Notes: generated from the letters alone by a model not told the origin. Positions 12,401 through 24,280 are shown, counted from the first letter of the stretch. The stretch: DNA of 64,000 nt from Cristatella mucedo (GCA_009760855.2 WPIO01000006.1:1461001-1525000), one strand, 5' to 3'. Program-made: numbers and translations.

Positions 12401-14119
12401 TATAGCCCAAGGCTAAGACTTCAGGGCCGAGCATGCCCCTGTTTATGTGGGGTGAGGGGCATGCCCTTGAGCTCACCCTCAGCTTCCCCAGGGGGGGACC
12501 TTTATCGGCTGATGCTGACTAGCCGAGGCTCTGCACTCTCTGGTTGCTGGTGTTCTGTCACCTCCTCTGCCCACGTGACCCACCAGCTGCCTATCCCCCC
12601 CCCCCATTCCCGAAGCACCCCAGTGTCTAGCTCGACCTCATTCACTCGCAGTGCCTGCACTCACAAGCCGAGCGGAGCAGCAGCCAGCGCTCGGGATCGC
12701 CGAGTATTCCGTGTCGAGCTTTGCGATTCTCTGGCCTGCTTGCAGCACTCTCAGTGGCAATGAGCATGCCTGGGCATCTGTGCGAATGCCATGCGAATTA
12801 CGCTTTGCCAGCATCTGACCAATTCCATCAATGAGTCGCAAAGCGGTCGTCTGAATTGGGCGCAATATCCGAGTATTTGCCAGCGTGGTCTGGCGCTCGG
12901 TTTAGATGGAAGGGTTGGGAAGGGATTGCATCGTTGAATTGAATAGGGCCCAGGATATTTCAGCTGCTCTTTCCATAGCCAGCAGCAATTTACATCGAAA
13001 TCGCCTTCCGGCACATCAGTTGTCGCCTGTGGGATTCAGACACTGAACGAGCCAAAGCTTGACCCAAGGTTTAGCCGGCAGTTGGCTTGGTTAGAGTTTG
13101 CCGGGAAGTCAACTTGCCCATCAGATTCCTGAGCAACCACGGGGGAGGAGGGCAGCGAGATTCAGTGTCGACATAGAACCTAGAACAGCCGCAGTGCCAC
13201 CCTTGGCAGCGGCTGCTCCAATCTGCATCAAGTGTTTTCGTCCGAGACTAGCTGCACTGACTGCGTGCAAGCGATGCCTGCATGCATGAGCTTGCATGCA
13301 GGCCGAGCCTGCGAACCTTCAGCTTGCATCACCTGAAGCAGCACTGCTGGAGGGAGCACTGTTTTCTCCCTGCAACCTTTGACTGGATGATCACGTACAC
13401 GAATTGCTCATGTACTTGGCATGGCCCACAGAACATGAACCGCCTCGACCGAGGGAGTGTGCATGGTCCGACCTGGTCAGTATGCCTTGGCTTCACGATC
13501 TCATTCATTCCTCGACTGATACATCCGGATTCAGTGAATCAGTTGTTTATTGCACTGTCTTCAATCTCACGTGCAAGGCATAGCTTTCCTGCTGTAAAGA
13601 GAATGCTGCTGGTCTCACTCTAGGTGCCAAAGCTATCGTCGGAGGACTTGCTCATTGGCTGCCGAGCATGAAAAAGGGCTCCCGAGCACAGCAAGAGTCA
13701 GGAGCTCGTAGATAGCTGCTGGCGTCCATCAAAAGGCTTAACCAGTAACCAACTAGAGCAGGGCCAATATATAGATAACTGTCGTGAGGGGTAGACGAAC
13801 TGTATTTACTGGAAAATATTACCGAGTCGATACTGACGACAGAGTGGCATCGCAAAGAAGACCTTGCAGGTGGAGGTTAAAGCAGCACGAGCAGGTGGTT
13901 AGCGTAAACCCTAGTCCCCTAACCCTAGTCTGCCAGCCAGTGGCCATTGTTGTTTTTGGGGTGTGCATGGGAATTGAACTCATAGCCAGAAGCAGCTGAG
14001 AGCTAGAATGGGCAGCTGTAGACTAGCACCTCCTCCTTCTCCTCCTCACTCCTGGCTGTGGCAGCTGCAGCTATAGCCCCTACCTGCTCGATTCAGCTGT
14101 ACAGCGTGCTGTAGTATGA

Positions 14120-14475
14120 TGGTGTCCCAGCTGCCAGTTCTACCTGGAACTCCCTCCCGACATGCGTCAGAACATCCCCTGACTTGACAGCATTTAAAAA
14201 GAACTTAAAAACCGACCTATTTAGGACAGCATTTAGTGGGTCCGTGTGATTCGTTCTTCATGTGGTTATGCGTGCTGACACTGTGCATGCTGCCACTAAC
14301 CATATTTGCATGCTGACCCTGTGCATGTCACCCCTAACCATGGTATTCATTTTTATCAAGCATGATATTACTCACTATTCAATCGTGTTTCCCTTTGCAG
14401 CAAATGTAAAGCGCCTAGAAAGAGATTGAGTTCTCTGAGGGTGCTTTATCAAGTGCATTATTATTATTTTTTTTT
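14120..14475 (+). mobile_element. LINE family 1, 3' end only
   Basis: The fragment begins in the ORF2 C-terminus ([10 protein letters not shown]-like: GGAACTCCCTCCCGACATGC), continues through the CTGACACTGTGCATGCTGCC-type 3' UTR and the terminal hairpin (AAAGCGCCTAGAAAGAGATT ... GGGTGCTTTAT), and ends in TTATTATT plus a T run. It is a 5'-truncated insertion. Confidence 0.85.
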
Positions 14476-14954
14476 TTGCTCCTGAGTTGGATTTATTGCA
14501 CTGATGCAGAGAAACATGCATCGATTTGGATTGGCTCTAAAGTGACCCGATAGGAAAGCTCATAGTCGTGATTGCATTGATTGAACTACACAGTGAATAG
14601 CCATTGCTTTAGTTAACTATAATACCTATGAAAGACTCGGCAGTTTTTGTGTCGTCACTGGAGTACTGCCTGCCTGAATACCGAGTTTAAACTGTAGGTC
14701 ACATCTCTCTTACTATGGATCACTCGAGAGACGGGTCAATGAAGTCTTGTTTGTCTAAGTGGCTCCTACATACAGCTGCTCTCTTAGGGTAGTCGGCTCG
14801 TCACTCTTTGCTTGTCTCATCGTCCCATGGTCTACCTGAAGATTGTGGGCTGCCTTCGACGAGCCATAGCTCCAAAGCCGAGCATCTCTCGCGTACATTG
14901 TGTTTTCGAAGGTGTCCACATCGATTGCTCACTGAGAACACACCAGCAGAAGCT

Positions 14955-15375
14955 CTCCTGCCATGCTGCTGGTGCCGTGCAGCTGCTTCTGCTGCTGCAG
15001 CCACGGTGCTGCCACTCTGCTGATGCCATGCTGCCACTCTGCTGCCGCCATGCTGCCACGCTGCTTCTGCCACGCTGCTGCTGCTGGCACACTAGGTAAG
15101 GCGGTTGCCTTCACAACCTCGGTCCCGAGGTCGTGGGTTCGATTCCTGCGGTGGGCGATTCTTTATCGCCACTGCAAGCGGTGGTGATAGCCGTAAAGGC
15201 TCTTCTGTTGCTCTGCAAAAAGAGGCTGTTCAATCAGCTAGAATTTTTTTTTTACCACTGCTGCTGCTGCTTTTTCCATGCCAATGCTGCTGCTTCCACG
15301 GTGCTGCCGTGCTGCCATGCTTCTGCCCCCTTCGCCATGTTGCTGCTGCCACTGCTACAGCTGCTGCTAGCTACC
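14955..15375 (+). repeat. CTG-rich minisatellite interrupted by a SINE
   Basis: Imperfect tandem units around GCTGCTGCCAYGCTGCC (14955-15085 and 15255-15375) flank a SINE A copy at 15085-15245. The two halves look like one array split by insertion. Open frames on both strands here (His/Gln/Ala-rich or Leu/Cys-rich) are repeat translations. It lies just before SUMF exon 4. Confidence 0.8.
15085..15245 (+). mobile_element. SINE family A copy (tRNA-derived)
   Basis: The tRNA-like head contains a perfect pol III B box, GGTTCGATTCC, at 15136-15146, preceded by an A-box-like CTAGGTAAGGCGG. The body reads GGCGATTCTTTATCGCCACTG, then CAAGCGGTGGTGATAGCCGT, and the 3' end AGGCTGTTCAATCAGCTAGA is followed by a T run. 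It matches the reverse copy at 36.4 kb very closely, so the family was probably active fairly recently. Confidence 0.85.
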
Positions 15376-15564
15376 ATTACCGTTTGACTTGCGTCTGCAG
15401 TGCTGCTTGAAAACCAAATCCATGTGGATCAGTCAACCCACTCTATTTCCGGTGACTGCAGCCAGCCGCACCGCTCAGCTCCGGCTCGGTATGGGCCTCG
15501 CTGGAGTCTGGCGAGCAATGCGCCGGCTGAAGCAGGTGCATCGCCACTTTTCTGTTCGTTGCAG

Positions 15565-15715
15565 CCGGAGGGCTTGGACAGCAGCATTGACGACAGGTTG
15601 GACCATCCGGTCGTCCACGTGTCACACGAGGACGCTAGCGCCTACTGCAGCTGGATAGGCAAGCGACTGCCGAGCGAGGCCGAGTGGGAGTTTGCCGTGC
15701 GCGGCGGACTAGAAG
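15565..15715 (+). CDS. SUMF2: SUMF2-like sulfatase-modifying factor, exon 4 (central FGE motif)
   Basis: This is the most diagnostic exon, residues 154-204. After the acceptor CTGTTCGTTGCAG it reads [20 protein letters not shown], then [20 protein letters not shown], then [10 protein letters not shown]. The family signature H-P-V-x-H-V-S-x-x-D-A-x-A-Y-C-x-W-x-G-K-R-L-P-x-E-A-E-W-E is almost fully present. One difference is HED in place of the usual WND. The donor GAAG|GTCAG is phase 1. A CTG-rich minisatellite and a tRNA-derived SINE end less than 200 bp upstream. Confidence 0.93.
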
Positions 15716-16245
15716 GTCAGTGTGACACGGAATGTCAAGGTCGCAGTCTGCAGTGAGCTTCATGCAGGGCTGCCACTTCTGCCCCTGTGGCCTCCTTTCC
15801 CCACACTGCTGCTGCTGCTGAACCTCACGACCACTGCCCAAAGCCATGCCCTCAACCCTTCAACTTCATGCACCGCACGAAGCCAACCCACTTCAAACGT
15901 CACCTGCTGCCCATTCTTGGAGCGCCGACAGGAAGCCGCTGGCCGGCTCATCCTAGCAGCAGTCGGAACAGGTTTGCCTTTCAATCTGCCTCGGTTTGCT
16001 TGGGCGGCAGGCTCAGGCAGCCACGACTGGCAACCGGGAAATGGATGTGCCAGTTCGAAGGTTATATCTGCTTCTTTCTTCCACGGTCATGATTTGTTAG
16101 GAAGCTCCCAGCTGCCCCAGACTGCCTCACTCTGCTGCCCTATTCATCGTTCCAGTCTGCAGTCACACTACCCGCCCACCAAGGTAAGCCAGTAGAACTA
16201 GCGTGGACATTGAATTGTATACTACTACTAATAATAATAATAATG

Positions 16246-17202
16246 TTAAGGGGGAAGTCAAGAAAATACCTATAACATTTGTCCGACAATCGAATGCGTT
16301 TATGGTACCTTTCGAAAGAAAAATATGTTAGAACTGGGATCGGAAGTTCTGACTACTTCCTCATGAAAGGAAAAATTCGTTATGCAAACCACGCCTAACC
16401 CGGATGTAAACCGGAAGCAATAAATCTACAAATAAAAGATTTACCGATCTCTGCATCATATGTGACTTGTATCCCAACTTGTCGAACCTTGGTAGATCGC
16501 TATAAGTGCTTGAAGCATGTTGAGGTGCATACTTACGGTTTTTATACAGCTTCATTTCCAGGGTTGGTTGGTGCCTTGTAAATTAAATAATTCAACTAAT
16601 ATTTCACATATCGGAGTGAAATTTGAAACGTGAGATCAGCTCTGCTTTGTTTACCCTAGATTTTAATATTTTTATTTCGGTTTAATATAATTGGTTCTAT
16701 ATGTCCACGATTACGGAAAATAAAGCTCCAGTATGTTTGATGACGTATACAGCCAAATGTATCAAACCGAAATCAAAAATATTAACCCTAGGGTAGAAAA
16801 GCAGAGCTGAACTCGTATTTCAAATTTCATTCCGATACGTGAAATATCAGTTTAGTTATTTAATTTACAAGGCACCAACCAACCCTGGAAGTGAAGCTGT
16901 ATAAAAGTCACAAGTATGCACCTCAACAAGCTTCAAGCATCTATAGCGATCTACGAAAGTTCGACAAGCTGGGATACAAGTCGCATATGATGCAGAGATC
17001 GGTACATTTTTTATTTGTAGATTTGTTGCTTCCTGTTTACATCCGGGTTAGACGTGGTTGGCATAACCGATTTTTCTTTCACGTGGAAGTCGTCAGAACT
17101 TCCTATCCTGGTTCTAACATATTTGTGTTTCGAAAGGTACCATAGACACATATTCGATTGTCGGACAAATTGTATTCGTATTTTCTTGACATTCCCCCTT
17201 AA
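16246..17202. mobile_element. Foldback (palindromic) MITE-like element
   Basis: The element is almost a complete palindrome. The left end TTAAGGGGGAAGTCAAGAAA is the inverse of the right end, which finishes TTTCTTGACATTCCCCCTTAA. Homology continues inward for about 450 bp per arm (for example CTTCATTTCCAGGGTTGG against CCAACCCTGGAAGTGAAG) to a centre at about 16690-16770. TTAA, or TA within it, occurs at both extremities and may be the target-site duplication: TTAA would suggest a piggyBac-type element, TA a Tc1/mariner or similar. No transposase is present, so it would be non-autonomous. Arms differ by substitutions and small indels (roughly 10%). Confidence 0.85.
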
Positions 17203-18229
17203 TGTGTTCAACGTGGGCTGATCACATTCAAGCCTTTGGTTGGGCTCGGAAGCTTGTGGCTGCCGACCGGTCATCGCCGTGAGGCCTGCGAGTTAGCTTG
17301 CTGCTCAGTTAAAGCAGGGCTCCCTGACTTAAGTTTATTCGTCATGTTTGCCTTGTTGCAGTGAGAAGGAAGGTGCATTCACCGGCTTCATATTAGAGGC
17401 AGGCCGGCAAATGAATGCCGACTGAGAAATCTAAAAGCCACCTCGTGGGTGGGGCAGTTAAAGTGCTAGAAAGCCTGTACGCAAAAGTACAGTTAGGCTT
17501 CGACAGACTTGCGTGACAAAACACTAGCATGGCTTTCTACTACCATTTAAGTGTGCATGATTAAAAATTTCAAGTTACCGACTGTGCCCCTGCTGCCCTC
17601 TACTCGGTCTGGTGTAGCAGTGAGTGACCACTGTAACTGTAGCAGCTGCTTCGACTAATGGCTGCTGCCATTGCCAGTGCTCGACGGCAGCTGGCATCGC
17701 GGCATCGGAATGTGGTAGCTGCCTTCGGGTCTTCCATATACACGAGAGCTCCTGGTTGCCAGTCAGCTGCAGAGATGGCTAGCCTCGCCTGTCATTCCTG
17801 CCCCTGACACTAAATATTGCAGTAGCTTCGTGGCGCCCAGATCGGTCGCCATCAGAGGAAGTCGTGCAAGCTCCTATATATCTATACCCCTTAGCAGCTG
17901 TATGTCACTTTAGGAAGTAGGCTTTTCTCAATCGTTGCAGCACTTATCAGGCTGCCTTCATGAGCTTCACAGGTGAGGGATTTCTTTTGCATCGTTTGCC
18001 CCTCCAGAGAAGAAGAGGGCTAGCTCTTCTGATTCCTTGCATCAAGCAACCTCTTACTCTACGAATGAGCCTGTGTACTCGCTTTGCTGAGGCTTAGTTG
18101 AAATGCAATACTGTTCATATATTTATACGTCTGTTACCTATTGGAACACTATGTTTTCGACGTCGTAGAATCTTAATAGCATTTGAGTATGAAGCAGATA
18201 TTATCCGGATGACTGATCCTTGAAGTGGC

Positions 18230-19560
18230 CACATAGAGTTCCTCCCCACGAACGATTTCAACTAGTTCCTCAGAAAACATCCTCCCCAAGAACGACTTCA
18301 ACAAGTTCTTCCCAAGCACATCCTTGCCAAATACGACCCCGGTGTGCTGTCATGGCGAAAGATATGGGTATGGGGAAATGTCACCTTCGACACTCGAATG
18401 GGAAGTCACTCTTAAGTCATTCTTTAGTCAATCTTTTAGGAGCAAGAGTGATGCCCAGGATAAAGACAAAGTTGCCATCGAATTCACTGCTAATGTAGGA
18501 GGCTTCCAATACACGGCCTCGATGCACATTGCGGACTATGAGCCTTGTGCCACTGTAGAGCCCTCTCCCCGGGTTTAGATTGTGAAACAACACTGTGGGC
18601 ATGTCAGCTTTGAGCGAGATCTCTTGAGGTGGAAGCCTGGATGAGGTGTTGAGATGCTCCGGAGGAATGCCAATCTCATTTTCAGCCTCAACTATCACAT
18701 CCGTGATACGATACACCGACGCCATGCTCGGGACGTGTTTGGCGCATTCTTTGTTGATTGCATCGACCACCGTATTTGTCGGCTCAAGTATGCATCTTCG
18801 TGAAAGCCAACGTTGATCAGAGAAGGAAATGGAGAGGCCAGGAAGCATCTAATCGATTAAAGTCAACGAAGGAACCATGCATGCATCGTTGTAGAGGAAG
18901 CTCGATGATCGTTTGGTCGCTTTGACCGGGAGCTAAACGAAGTGTTCCGTTGCCGAGTTGAAGTAGACAAGGGGCACAGCTCTCTGCTCCAGCATTGACA
19001 GTGCCACCCTGCTGCATGCGCATGTTCTCATGAAGTCGACACACTTCCATGTTAGCCCATATCACTTGTTCAAGGACTCGCGAACAATTTCCCCCATTAC
19101 CTTGATTCTTGGCACTAGGAAGCGAGAATCGCCAGAGAAGAGGTCGTCTTGCCACCGAATGGTAGCTCGTTTTTTATGATTTCGTACAACCCAATGTCAA
19201 GGCCCTCGTGCAAATTTTTATGAGCCATTGCCATCTCGTCCCAAATGATTAGTCATCCTTACGGTGAAGATTCGCCACTTTGCCCTGCACTGCCACATTC
19301 CACGTCACGTAGAGCCTTCCCTGTAAGTGATGGGAAGCTTGAAACAGCCTTGCTATAATCGCCAGCCTTGTAGTAACGTTGGTGTGATGCTGCTAGTTTC
19401 GATGGCAATAGTGATTTTGCCTTGGCTCCTCACTTTGGAGTTTAACAGTCTAGCAACATGTCTTTCCCCTGTCCGAACAGTAGCCTGTAAAGCAACATTG
19501 TCTGCCGAAGCCTATATAACTTTGCTTGCGTATATCACAGCTCCGCACGGCCGGTAATTT
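18230..19560 (-). pseudogene. Helitron/Pif1-like helicase relic
   Basis: Read on the minus strand from 19560 downward the pieces come in helicase order. First is a degraded Walker A region (ATVRTGERH) with GKITIAIETSSI. Next is a Walker B-like segment IIWDEMAMAHKNLHEGLD and then PFGGK. Then come a QVIWANMEVCRLHENMRMQQ segment (family: LTENMRL) and the C-terminal block GIPPEHLN ... NLNPGRGLYSGTRLIVRNVH, followed by FPIPISFAMTA, equivalent to FP..LAFAMTINKAQGQ. The frame shifts several times and the GDFRQ segment is damaged, so it is a dead copy. No Rep nuclease domain or CTRR hairpin end was identified. Confidence 0.8.
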
Positions 19561-19569
19561 TTCGGAGTA

Positions 19570-20243
19570 CAGTCGTCCCTCGATACTCCACAGTTTGACT
19601 TTCGCAGCTTCACTCTATTGCAGCTTTTTGAAATACGTGTATATTCATTAAAAAGTTAATGGATATAGTGAAAATGATAAAGCTCGAGCTCGTTTGTCTG
19701 ATTCAATTGTACACCCCTGTAATACAATTAAAATTAAAGTTACTGTACATTTGGAACGCGGAAGAACACGACGCACCTGTTCAAGATGCTGCACCACCTG
19801 AAGACTCCTACCGAAGTCGGGCCTTCAGAGGAGCAGTAGCCTTGCTCTTCTCTGCTGTGCTGTACACGTCTTCATCTTTATCGCTTCATCACCAAACGCA
19901 CTATTTTCATAGCTTGGTGTTTGTTTGTAAGAATTGTGTGTGTGCAATTTAATGTTTTAATGTACAAAAATAACAATACTATGTTTGTAACGTCTAATGT
20001 GTCTTGTTTGCTCCTATTTTGTCTAATATATGCGGTAATACGAATGTAATGGTGATTAAAGTGGTATTACTTCATGTCCGGAGGGCCCAAATAATGTTAA
20101 AACCGTATTTAGAGTCATAAACAAGTTTTCCATGCTCTAACTACGAAAATATTCGATTTATAAATAAATAAACCCACTTTGCGGAAATCACCTATCCCGG
20201 TAGAGTCTGGAGCAGATTAACTACGACAAACGAGAGTCGACTG
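19570..20243. mobile_element. Tigger/pogo-like non-autonomous DNA transposon
   Basis: The left end CAGTCGTCCCTCGATACTCC is the characteristic Tigger/pogo terminus. The right end (ACAAACGAGAGTCGACTG) is a decayed inverse of it, and both ends are flanked by TA. The 674-bp interior contains AT-rich DNA and one 97-codon frame that I do not recognise as transposase. It abuts the helicase relic, so it probably inserted into or next to the Helitron. Confidence 0.65.
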
Positions 20244-22484
20244 TATTACAAACGTACTCATCAGATCTGCACTCCACAATGTCCGTCTCAGAAGAAAACT
20301 AGGAAGACAATCCTGTGCCATCTTGTCGCGTGACGGAAGGACGGACATACCCAATTTCATGGGGATATATGGACCTGTGAGCAATCCTTTAATCATGGTA
20401 ATAAGGAAAATTAATGGTTAAAACTCGATGAAGGAATGCAATGTTCAAAACGATATCCCATAATTGAAATAAGCTTGCACTGGGTCTATGTCTCTGGCTC
20501 CGGAAGTACTGGTTACGGAAGACAAACCTGCACCATCTTGCTCTGAGACAGAAGTGCACCATCTTGCCATGTGAGGGGAGGGACGGACTTTCTCACTTTA
20601 ATTAATAGGGATCAGTGAATCCTTTTTGAGAATCCTGACTTCTGAATATAGCTTGCTGAAAACTAGGACTAGGCTGCCTCTGACCTTAATCCTTTCATGC
20701 ATGACCTCAAGCAGACTCACCCTGATCGGTGTTCGTTGCCTGCAGTGTTTTGGTGGAATATTCATATCGCATAGAGTGTCGTTACAGATTTGCACTCAAC
20801 TCTTCTAAAGTGTGGGTCGAGTAAAACGGCAGTCTATTCTGCCTGTTGTTTCTGGCTAAGACCTGGCAATCGTGCAATTGTGTGTGCTGCAGCTATTTCT
20901 TTTTGTATGGATAGTGATATCACACCAAGGTCTGTTTTGTGGTATATGGTCCACCCACTTCGGGATGATACCGAGCTTGTCTGAAAACCGTCAACTGAAC
21001 TAGATCACAGCTCGAAGTGCAGGAGGTAACATCCCTAAATTGGTTAGCAATGGAAAGTGTAGGGTAGTGACTACCCCAAACAACATGGATAAATCGCTGT
21101 GAAGTCGTGGCTCTCATTTGCTTCATATTTGCTTTTCCACCTCAGTTTTGAGTGATACACAGCCCATTCCTATTGCATATAATCAAGCAACTTTACCAAT
21201 TAGGCAGCACGACTTATTAAGGATAGGCAAACTTTCATTTAATGCAAGTAAATTTTGACGAATACTCTAAAAGTCCTTCGAACCTGAACTGGATCATTTC
21301 TTAGGTAACAGAGCAGTATGATGCTAAGCAGTTTAACAGAGACCATTCAACGTTGATTGGCTTGGCAGCAGGTTATTAAAACCGACACCTCCATTACTGG
21401 TGAACTTATCAGGGTCAACGTTTAGCCGTGTAGAGGCAATATCCTGGGCGTAGTGTGTATGCAAGCACTGTTTGATTGCAGTTTCGTGTGCCATTGCATC
21501 CTCGGATGGTCCTCCATTTCTCGACATGCCATTGCCAACTGCACAGTGTAGACCTCAGTTTGCATGGCCCGCTGAGCTGATGCTACAGCAGCAGACTGCA
21601 GCAATCGCTTTAGAATAAGCCGGTGCAGCCGCAGACTGGGTGCCACATTGTTTTAATTTTGTGGCATACCAAATTATCGTCTTTCCCCCAAGCATCCAGA
21701 GACAGGCATTTACTGTCTGGCCTTCGGTATTGTCCTATTTTCGGCCGCTGTTAACTGTACCCAGCTGTGGTTGCAGCAGCTTCGTCGATCGCATGCATTT
21801 GCTGTGCAGCCATTCTCTCTGATGGAAGTGGGAACGCCAGACAGTGCATGCTCTGCTGACTTTTCTTGGAACTGACAGTGAGACCACCTTTCAGATTGGC
21901 AAAGGCAGCTGTTCGATGAGAAACACTGGAGCTGAAGCATGGGCCCACCGGATGCTGTAAGAGTTCAGAGCTTAAGGATGATTTATCTCAATTAATCTCT
22001 AAACGGGCTTTTTGTGTTGCCTGTTGGTATTATTTTTGGTGCTCCGGATAGATGTGGAGCATTGTGGCTGGGGCACATCGTTCTGGCCTAGGCCAGAGTT
22101 TTGACCTGCCTCTGATTGGTGGGCTATGAAATACTGGCACTGTGTACTGCAGACTGACTAGGCACAAGCAGACAATCATGAGGCATCTTGGATGAGAGAG
22201 ACTAGCCATAAATGTTATATTCATCTCCGTGAGTAAGAGCAAGAGTGAGAAAACAAGTCAGGCACGCTAGTTTCTTGAAGTGCACGGCAAAACCGGCCTT
22301 TAACCAGGAAGAAGCTCGCCACTTGAGAGATACACTAAGAACTACTTTGAGGGTGCATTGGTAAATTTAAAGGTGAATAATTGGCATACCTATGGGGCAT
22401 AGCCATGACTAGTCCAAGAATTGCGTGATCTCGAATTTGTCAGGCCAGAGATAACCTTGACAATGCTGATGGGCCATGTGGCCT

Positions 22485-22852
22485 TAAACTTAGCTCAAAT
22501 GGACCGATACTGCCAACAAATAAAAAATACAAATCCGGCTCTCTTGGCATGCTGCGCAAACGCTACTATCCTATCTTTACAGTAGTTGTTCCTAAAATAC
22601 CAAGCGATGGACAGTGAGTCTTGACTGTTCGGGACTCATTGGAGCTCAAGTCCACTATTCCTTGCTTGCTTTCTTTGCATCAGCTGTAAGCCAAACTGCA
22701 TCTCGGCCATGCCGGACCTGGCGTTCAGTCAGAGGAACTAACTCATCATGGGTGCTGGCTAGGGTCATTTTATATCTTCACATCCATTTGAGGAGGCCAG
22801 TAGGAAGGTCGTATTCAAGGCTGAGTCGGTTAGCTGGTATTTTAGAGGCTCT
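22485..22852 (-). mobile_element. LINE ORF2 linker fragment (left arm of an inverted pair)
   Basis: On the minus strand this encodes the region between endonuclease and RT of a CR1/L2-like LINE. It is very similar over about 365 bp to 23662-24030 in opposite orientation. Open + strand frames here are antisense shadows. Confidence 0.7.
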
Positions 22853-22974
22853 GCAAGCTCTGGTCACTGGTCACCCCTCACTGAGCATGAGTGGGACATG
22901 AAGACAACGAGGTGAGCCCAGGCCCTGGAAGTTCCCATGATTCTGCTAAGGATTCAGAAACAGGCTTTGGCTTA

Positions 22975-23100
22975 ATGCCACGGTACTAGAGCCGGGGGTC
23001 GTGGGCTCGAGTCCCGCTGCAAACAAAATGCTCCTCGATAGAGACATAAGTTCTGCTAGGGTGCTCTGAAAAGGACTTGCATCTTTTTATTTAGTCTCTT
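22975..23100 (+). mobile_element. SINE family B copy, partial
   Basis: A head fragment with GGTCGTGGGCTCGAGTCCCG (B box) is followed by AGAGACATAAGTTCTGCTAG then GGTGCTCTG, a decayed version of the shared LINE/SINE hairpin tail. It sits in the spacer between the two inverted LINE arms. Confidence 0.55.
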
Positions 23101-23229
23101 TAACGTTCTCAAAGATTAACCAGGTAGACATGTAAAATATGCAAATAGATGTCCAGATAGTGATTCCAATGCCGAGTGTTGCTCGAGTCTGTGCTGTGCT
23201 TGCTCCTAAAGTTTCTGCCATAGGGAGAA

Positions 23230-23400
23230 AGAAAGCAAGCGGTTAGCTGATTCAACAGCCTCATTTATGAGTCGGCCGGACAGCCTTTAACTGCTATCAC
23301 CTTTTCTTGCATTGGGGAATAAAGGATCATCTATGGCAGGATTCGAAACCACGACCTCTGGGTCATGGAGAGCAAGCACCTTGCCTGTGAGCCCACACAC
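23230..23400 (-). mobile_element. SINE family A copy
   Basis: In reverse this carries the B box GGTTTCGAATCC (complement at 23338-23350), and the terminal TTAGCTGATTCAACAGCCTC matches the other SINE A copies. The CTATCACC..CTTGCA..GG..AATAAAGGATC core is shared with the 35.7-kb copy. Confidence 0.7.
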
Positions 23401-23549
23401 AGGGAAGGCCAAGTCTGGCTGCCGCCCAGAATGGAGCTGAACAAGGGATTTCCTCGGCTGTGAAAATGCTCCCACCTTCTACCTGGGTGTTTGCTCCTCG
23501 TTAAACAGAGCTCAGCCGGACCAGGACAGACGGCCGGGGCTTGCAGTCT

Positions 23550-24280
23550 CCATTGAGCATGCCTAGGGCATATGGGGCAGAAGTACAGGCCCTGGCCGCT
23601 CCCCTTCGATCCTCCTGATGAAACTAGCCAATCTGCTTGCTGGAGTGAAAAAATACGTATAAGCCTCTAAGATACCAGCTAATCGACTCAGCCTTGAATA
23701 CGACCTTCCTACTGGCCTCCTCAAATGGATGTGAAGATATAAAATGACCCTAGCCAGCGCCCATGATGAGTTAGTTCCTCTGACTGAACGCCAGGTCCGG
23801 CATGGCCGAGATGCAGTTTGGCTTACAGCTGATGCAGAGAAAGCAAGCAAGGAATAGTGGACTTGAGCTCCAATGATTCCCGAACAGTCAAGACTCACTG
23901 TCCATCGCTTGGCATTCTAGGAACAACTACTGTAAAGATATGATAGTAACATTAATAATACAGCGTTTGCACAGCATGCCAAGAGTGTCGGATTCGCATG
24001 TTTTATTTGTTGATGGTATCGGTCCATTTTAGCTAAATTCAAACTTTATGGAGAGCTAGTTGAATCACAGGTCAATAACTCAACAGAGTTGTTGTTTACA
24101 ATCGACCGTTATCTTAAATGCTCACGAGCAAACATGTTACCCAGTGATCCTACTGTTGGCTTAGCTGAAAATTTCTCCAAATTCTTCGTAGGTAAGATAG
24201 AACCAGTGATCCCACTGGTGGCTTAGCTGAAATATTCTCCATATTCTTTGTAGGTGAGATAGAACAAATTAGCGACCTGT
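23550..24280 (+). mobile_element. LINE ORF2 linker fragment with internal tandem duplication
   Basis: The + strand encodes the LINE region upstream of RT: DLPTGLLKWM, ERQVRHGRDAVWLTADAEKA, then ELLFTIDRYLKCSRANMLPS, DPTVGLAENFSKFFVGKIE. A 62-bp unit is duplicated in tandem at 24141-24202 and 24203-24264. The left half (to about 24030) is the inverted partner of 22485-22852. Confidence 0.75.

Noticed and set aside
15105-15160. A tRNA gene suggested by a perfect B box, and similar matches at 36.4, 39.1 and 63.1 kb
   Set aside because: No cloverleaf acceptor stem closes around them, and the sequences recur with SINE bodies and tails. They are tRNA-derived SINEs.
16361-17145. Paired divergent open frames in the arms of the foldback element, about 64 and 84 codons, encoding similar peptides
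   Set aside because: Comparing the arms codon by codon I count about ten amino-acid changes and about five silent ones, and the right copy starts with GTG. This pattern shows no purifying selection; the frames are shared only because the arms are inverted copies.
22614-23898. Two similar 95-111-codon frames (MSLDCSG...), one on each strand
   Set aside because: They are antisense to the LINE ORF2 linker in both arms of the inverted pair, so they are shadows.
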